Source of the DNA: Paracoccaceae bacterium
GTDB lineage: Bacteria; Pseudomonadota; Alphaproteobacteria; Rhodobacterales; Rhodobacteraceae
Length of the DNA stretch: 64,000 bases
Assembly: GCA_020637675.1 (NCBI GenBank)
Contig: JACKKD010000001.1
Location: forward strand, 744,001 to 808,000
Direction of reading: 5' to 3'
A program made the position numbers and the translations under genes. The notes under the pieces were generated by a model. It made no database searches. It had not been told where the DNA came from and saw nothing but the letters and a program-made list of their open reading frames with translations. This document shows positions 62,763 to 64,000 of this stretch, one piece after another (within the stretch, counting starts at the first letter, position 1; each line of letters opens with the position of its first letter).

Positions 62763-63512
62763 TCAGGCATAGATGTAGCCGCCCGAGACGATGATGTTCT
62801 CGCCGGTCATGTAGGTGTTCCGGGGGCCCCCTGCCATCAGCACCCATTCGGCCATTTCCTCGGCCTCGCCGCCGCGACCAAGCGGGCTGGCTTGCGCCAG
62901 TTCTTCCAGGAACCCGAGTTCCCGCGCCTTTTCCGTCGCCATGCCGGCGGGCGCGACAGAGTTCACAAGGATACCGTCCGGCGCGACGGCATGCGCCATG
63001 CTTTTTGTCAGGCTGACAACGGCGGCCTTGGTCGCGGCGTAGTGCGCGTTCTGCGGATGGGCCTTGAAGGCGTCGACCGAGGTGATGTTGACGATGCGGC
63101 CGCGCACCCGGCCTATCGGCTCGTGGCGCTGCATGTGGCGCACCGCAGCGACCATCATGTGATAGGTGCTCTTGACGTTGACCGCGTTCGAGGCATCCCA
63201 CTCGGCATCGGTGATCTCGAGGATCGGTTTGCGCGGGTAGATCGCCGCCGAGTTGACCAGCGTGTCGACCCGGCCCAGTTCCCCTGCGACCCTGGCGAAG
63301 GCTTCGTGGGCCGCCGGGGCGGTGCGTATGTCGCAAGCCGCGAAGGCCGCCGGAATGCCCGCCGCCCGGGCGGGCTCCAGCGCGGCTTCGGCCGCCGAGG
63401 CGTTCAGGTCGATGACGCCGAGGCCCGAAGCGCCCTCGGCCACCGACATCCGGGCCAGAAGCGCCCCGAGCCCGGCGCCACCGCCGACGATGACAACTGA
63501 CAAGCCTTTCAT
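62763..63512 (-). CDS. Short-chain dehydrogenase/reductase
   Basis: A 249-residue classical SDR. The cofactor loop is VGGGAGLGA, with DLN after beta-2 (NAD preference by the Asp), VNSAAIY in place of NNAG, the Ser in NITSVDAF, the catalytic Y-x-x-x-K in HYAATKAAV, and MTGENIIVSGGYIY at the C-terminus. It overlaps the next SDR (upstream on the minus strand) by 4 nt, so the two are coupled. It is a probable sugar or alcohol dehydrogenase. Confidence 0.88.
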   Translation of the reverse strand: MKGLSVVIVGGGAGLGALLARMSVAEGASGLGVIDLNASAAEAALEPARAAGIPAAFAACDIRTAPAAHEAFARVAGELGRVDTLVNSAAIYPRKPILEITDAEWDASNAVNVKSTYHMMVAAVRHMQRHEPIGRVRGRIVNITSVDAFKAHPQNAHYAATKAAVVSLTKSMAHAVAPDGILVNSVAPAGMATEKARELGFLEELAQASPLGRGGEAEEMAEWVLMAGGPRNTYMTGENIIVSGGYIYA

Positions 63513-64000
63513 TTCGATTTCTCCGCTGCGGGGACCTGGGGGCTGACGGGCTGGCGCGTGGGCAGGATGTCGAAGCGGGCGACGTCCACATGCGGCGGCA
63601 GGTTCAGGACAGCCAGCACCATCGCCGCGACATCCTCGGGCCGGACGGCGGTCTGCCCGGCATACATCGCCGCACGCGCCTCGGCCGGCAGCACGTCCTT
63701 GTAAAGCGGGCTTTCCACCCGGCCGGCGACGATCTCCGTCACCCGGACGCCCGCCGCCGAGAGGTCGAGCCGCAGGCTCTGTGCGAAGGCGCCGAGCGCC
63801 GCCTTGGTCGCTGCATAGACGGCCATGTTGGGATAGGGCGCATGCGCGGCGACCGAGCCAGTGAAGAAGATGTGCCCCCGTCCCTGCGCACGCATCGCCG
63901 GTGCCATGGCACGGGTCACGATCAGCGCCTGCGTCAGGTTGGTGGCGATCAGGCGATGGATATCCGCCTCGGCCATGTCGCAGAAGTCGCCGGGGGCGGT
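63509..64000 (-). CDS. Short-chain dehydrogenase/reductase, C-terminal part (cut by window edge)
   Basis: The minus-strand frame is open to the right edge. The visible 163 residues cover the second half of an SDR: the substrate Ser in FFTGSVAAHAPYPNMA and the catalytic Tyr/Lys in VYAATKAAL, followed by VTEIVAGRVESPLYKD. The internal ATG near 63976 is not the true start, because the in-frame upstream peptide (PGDFCD...) continues the fold. It is coupled by a 4-nt overlap to the downstream SDR. The cofactor-binding half lies beyond the window. Confidence 0.85.
   Translation of the reverse strand, partial: TAPGDFCDMAEADIHRLIATNLTQALIVTRAMAPAMRAQGRGHIFFTGSVAAHAPYPNMAVYAATKAALGAFAQSLRLDLSAAGVRVTEIVAGRVESPLYKDVLPAEARAAMYAGQTAVRPEDVAAMVLAVLNLPPHVDVARFDILPTRQPVSPQVPAAEKSK

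Overview
The window is about 64 kb of high-GC chromosomal DNA from an alphaproteobacterium, most probably a member of the Rhodobacteraceae. The case rests on a DctS/DctR/DctPQM dicarboxylate TRAP locus of the Rhodobacter capsulatus type, a MetR-like regulator divergent from metF, a lysC...ptsP neighbourhood, a group IV ornithine decarboxylase divergent from an Lrp/AsnC regulator, a pqqABCDE operon, and very strong GC bias at third codon positions. Genes are dense, many overlap by 1-4 nt, and no insertion sequence, prophage or CRISPR array is visible. One tRNA gene is present, tRNA-Cys(GCA). No complete rRNA gene is seen.

Layout. 1-6.8 kb: an MFS transporter cut by the left edge, metR/metF, a hotdog thioesterase, a DUF2235 hydrolase, a membrane protein, ornithine decarboxylase and its divergent Lrp-type regulator. 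6.8-11 kb: a double-GNAT protein, then an HxlR regulator facing a translationally coupled DUF1428-VOC-VOC operon, then an exported hypothetical protein. 11-22 kb: valS, an MFS exporter that lacks a normal start codon, a HisC-like aminotransferase, a DUF305 protein, a class V aminotransferase, an MsbA-like ABC exporter, ygfZ and efp. 22-28 kb: a small conserved protein, a PopZ-like polar-organiser candidate, a TolC-family channel, an isoaspartyl methyltransferase-like protein, tRNA-Cys, and an M56 peptidase/BlaI pair.

28-34 kb is a complete six-gene glycerol-type ABC transporter operon (glpVSTPQU). Its two ATPases carry complementary defects in their catalytic motifs. 34-40 kb is dctPQM with the divergent dctSR two-component system. 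40-48 kb combines a lower-GC, cytochrome c-fused sugar dehydrogenase, a serine beta-lactamase-like hydrolase and pqqABCDE. This is a plausible PQQ cofactor-plus-enzyme region. 48-64 kb holds a LysR regulator divergent from the membrane urate oxidase puuD, a Kdo-transferase-like gene, a threonine dehydratase-like gene, a Nudix hydrolase, DUF1178, an SDR, a divergent pyruvate kinase with no C-terminal domain, lysC, an EamA transporter, ptsP (PTS-Ntr enzyme I), an EcsC protein, a GNAT protein, a flavin reductase and two coupled SDRs, the last cut by the right edge.

The most notable observations are the asymmetric GlpS/GlpT ATPase pair, the divergent pyruvate kinase, the cytochrome c-sugar dehydrogenase fusion beside pqq, the PopZ-like protein, a three-copy intergenic repeat family, and several clean palindromic operators. 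I found no clear case of an entirely new multigene system. The strongest candidates are variations on known ones.
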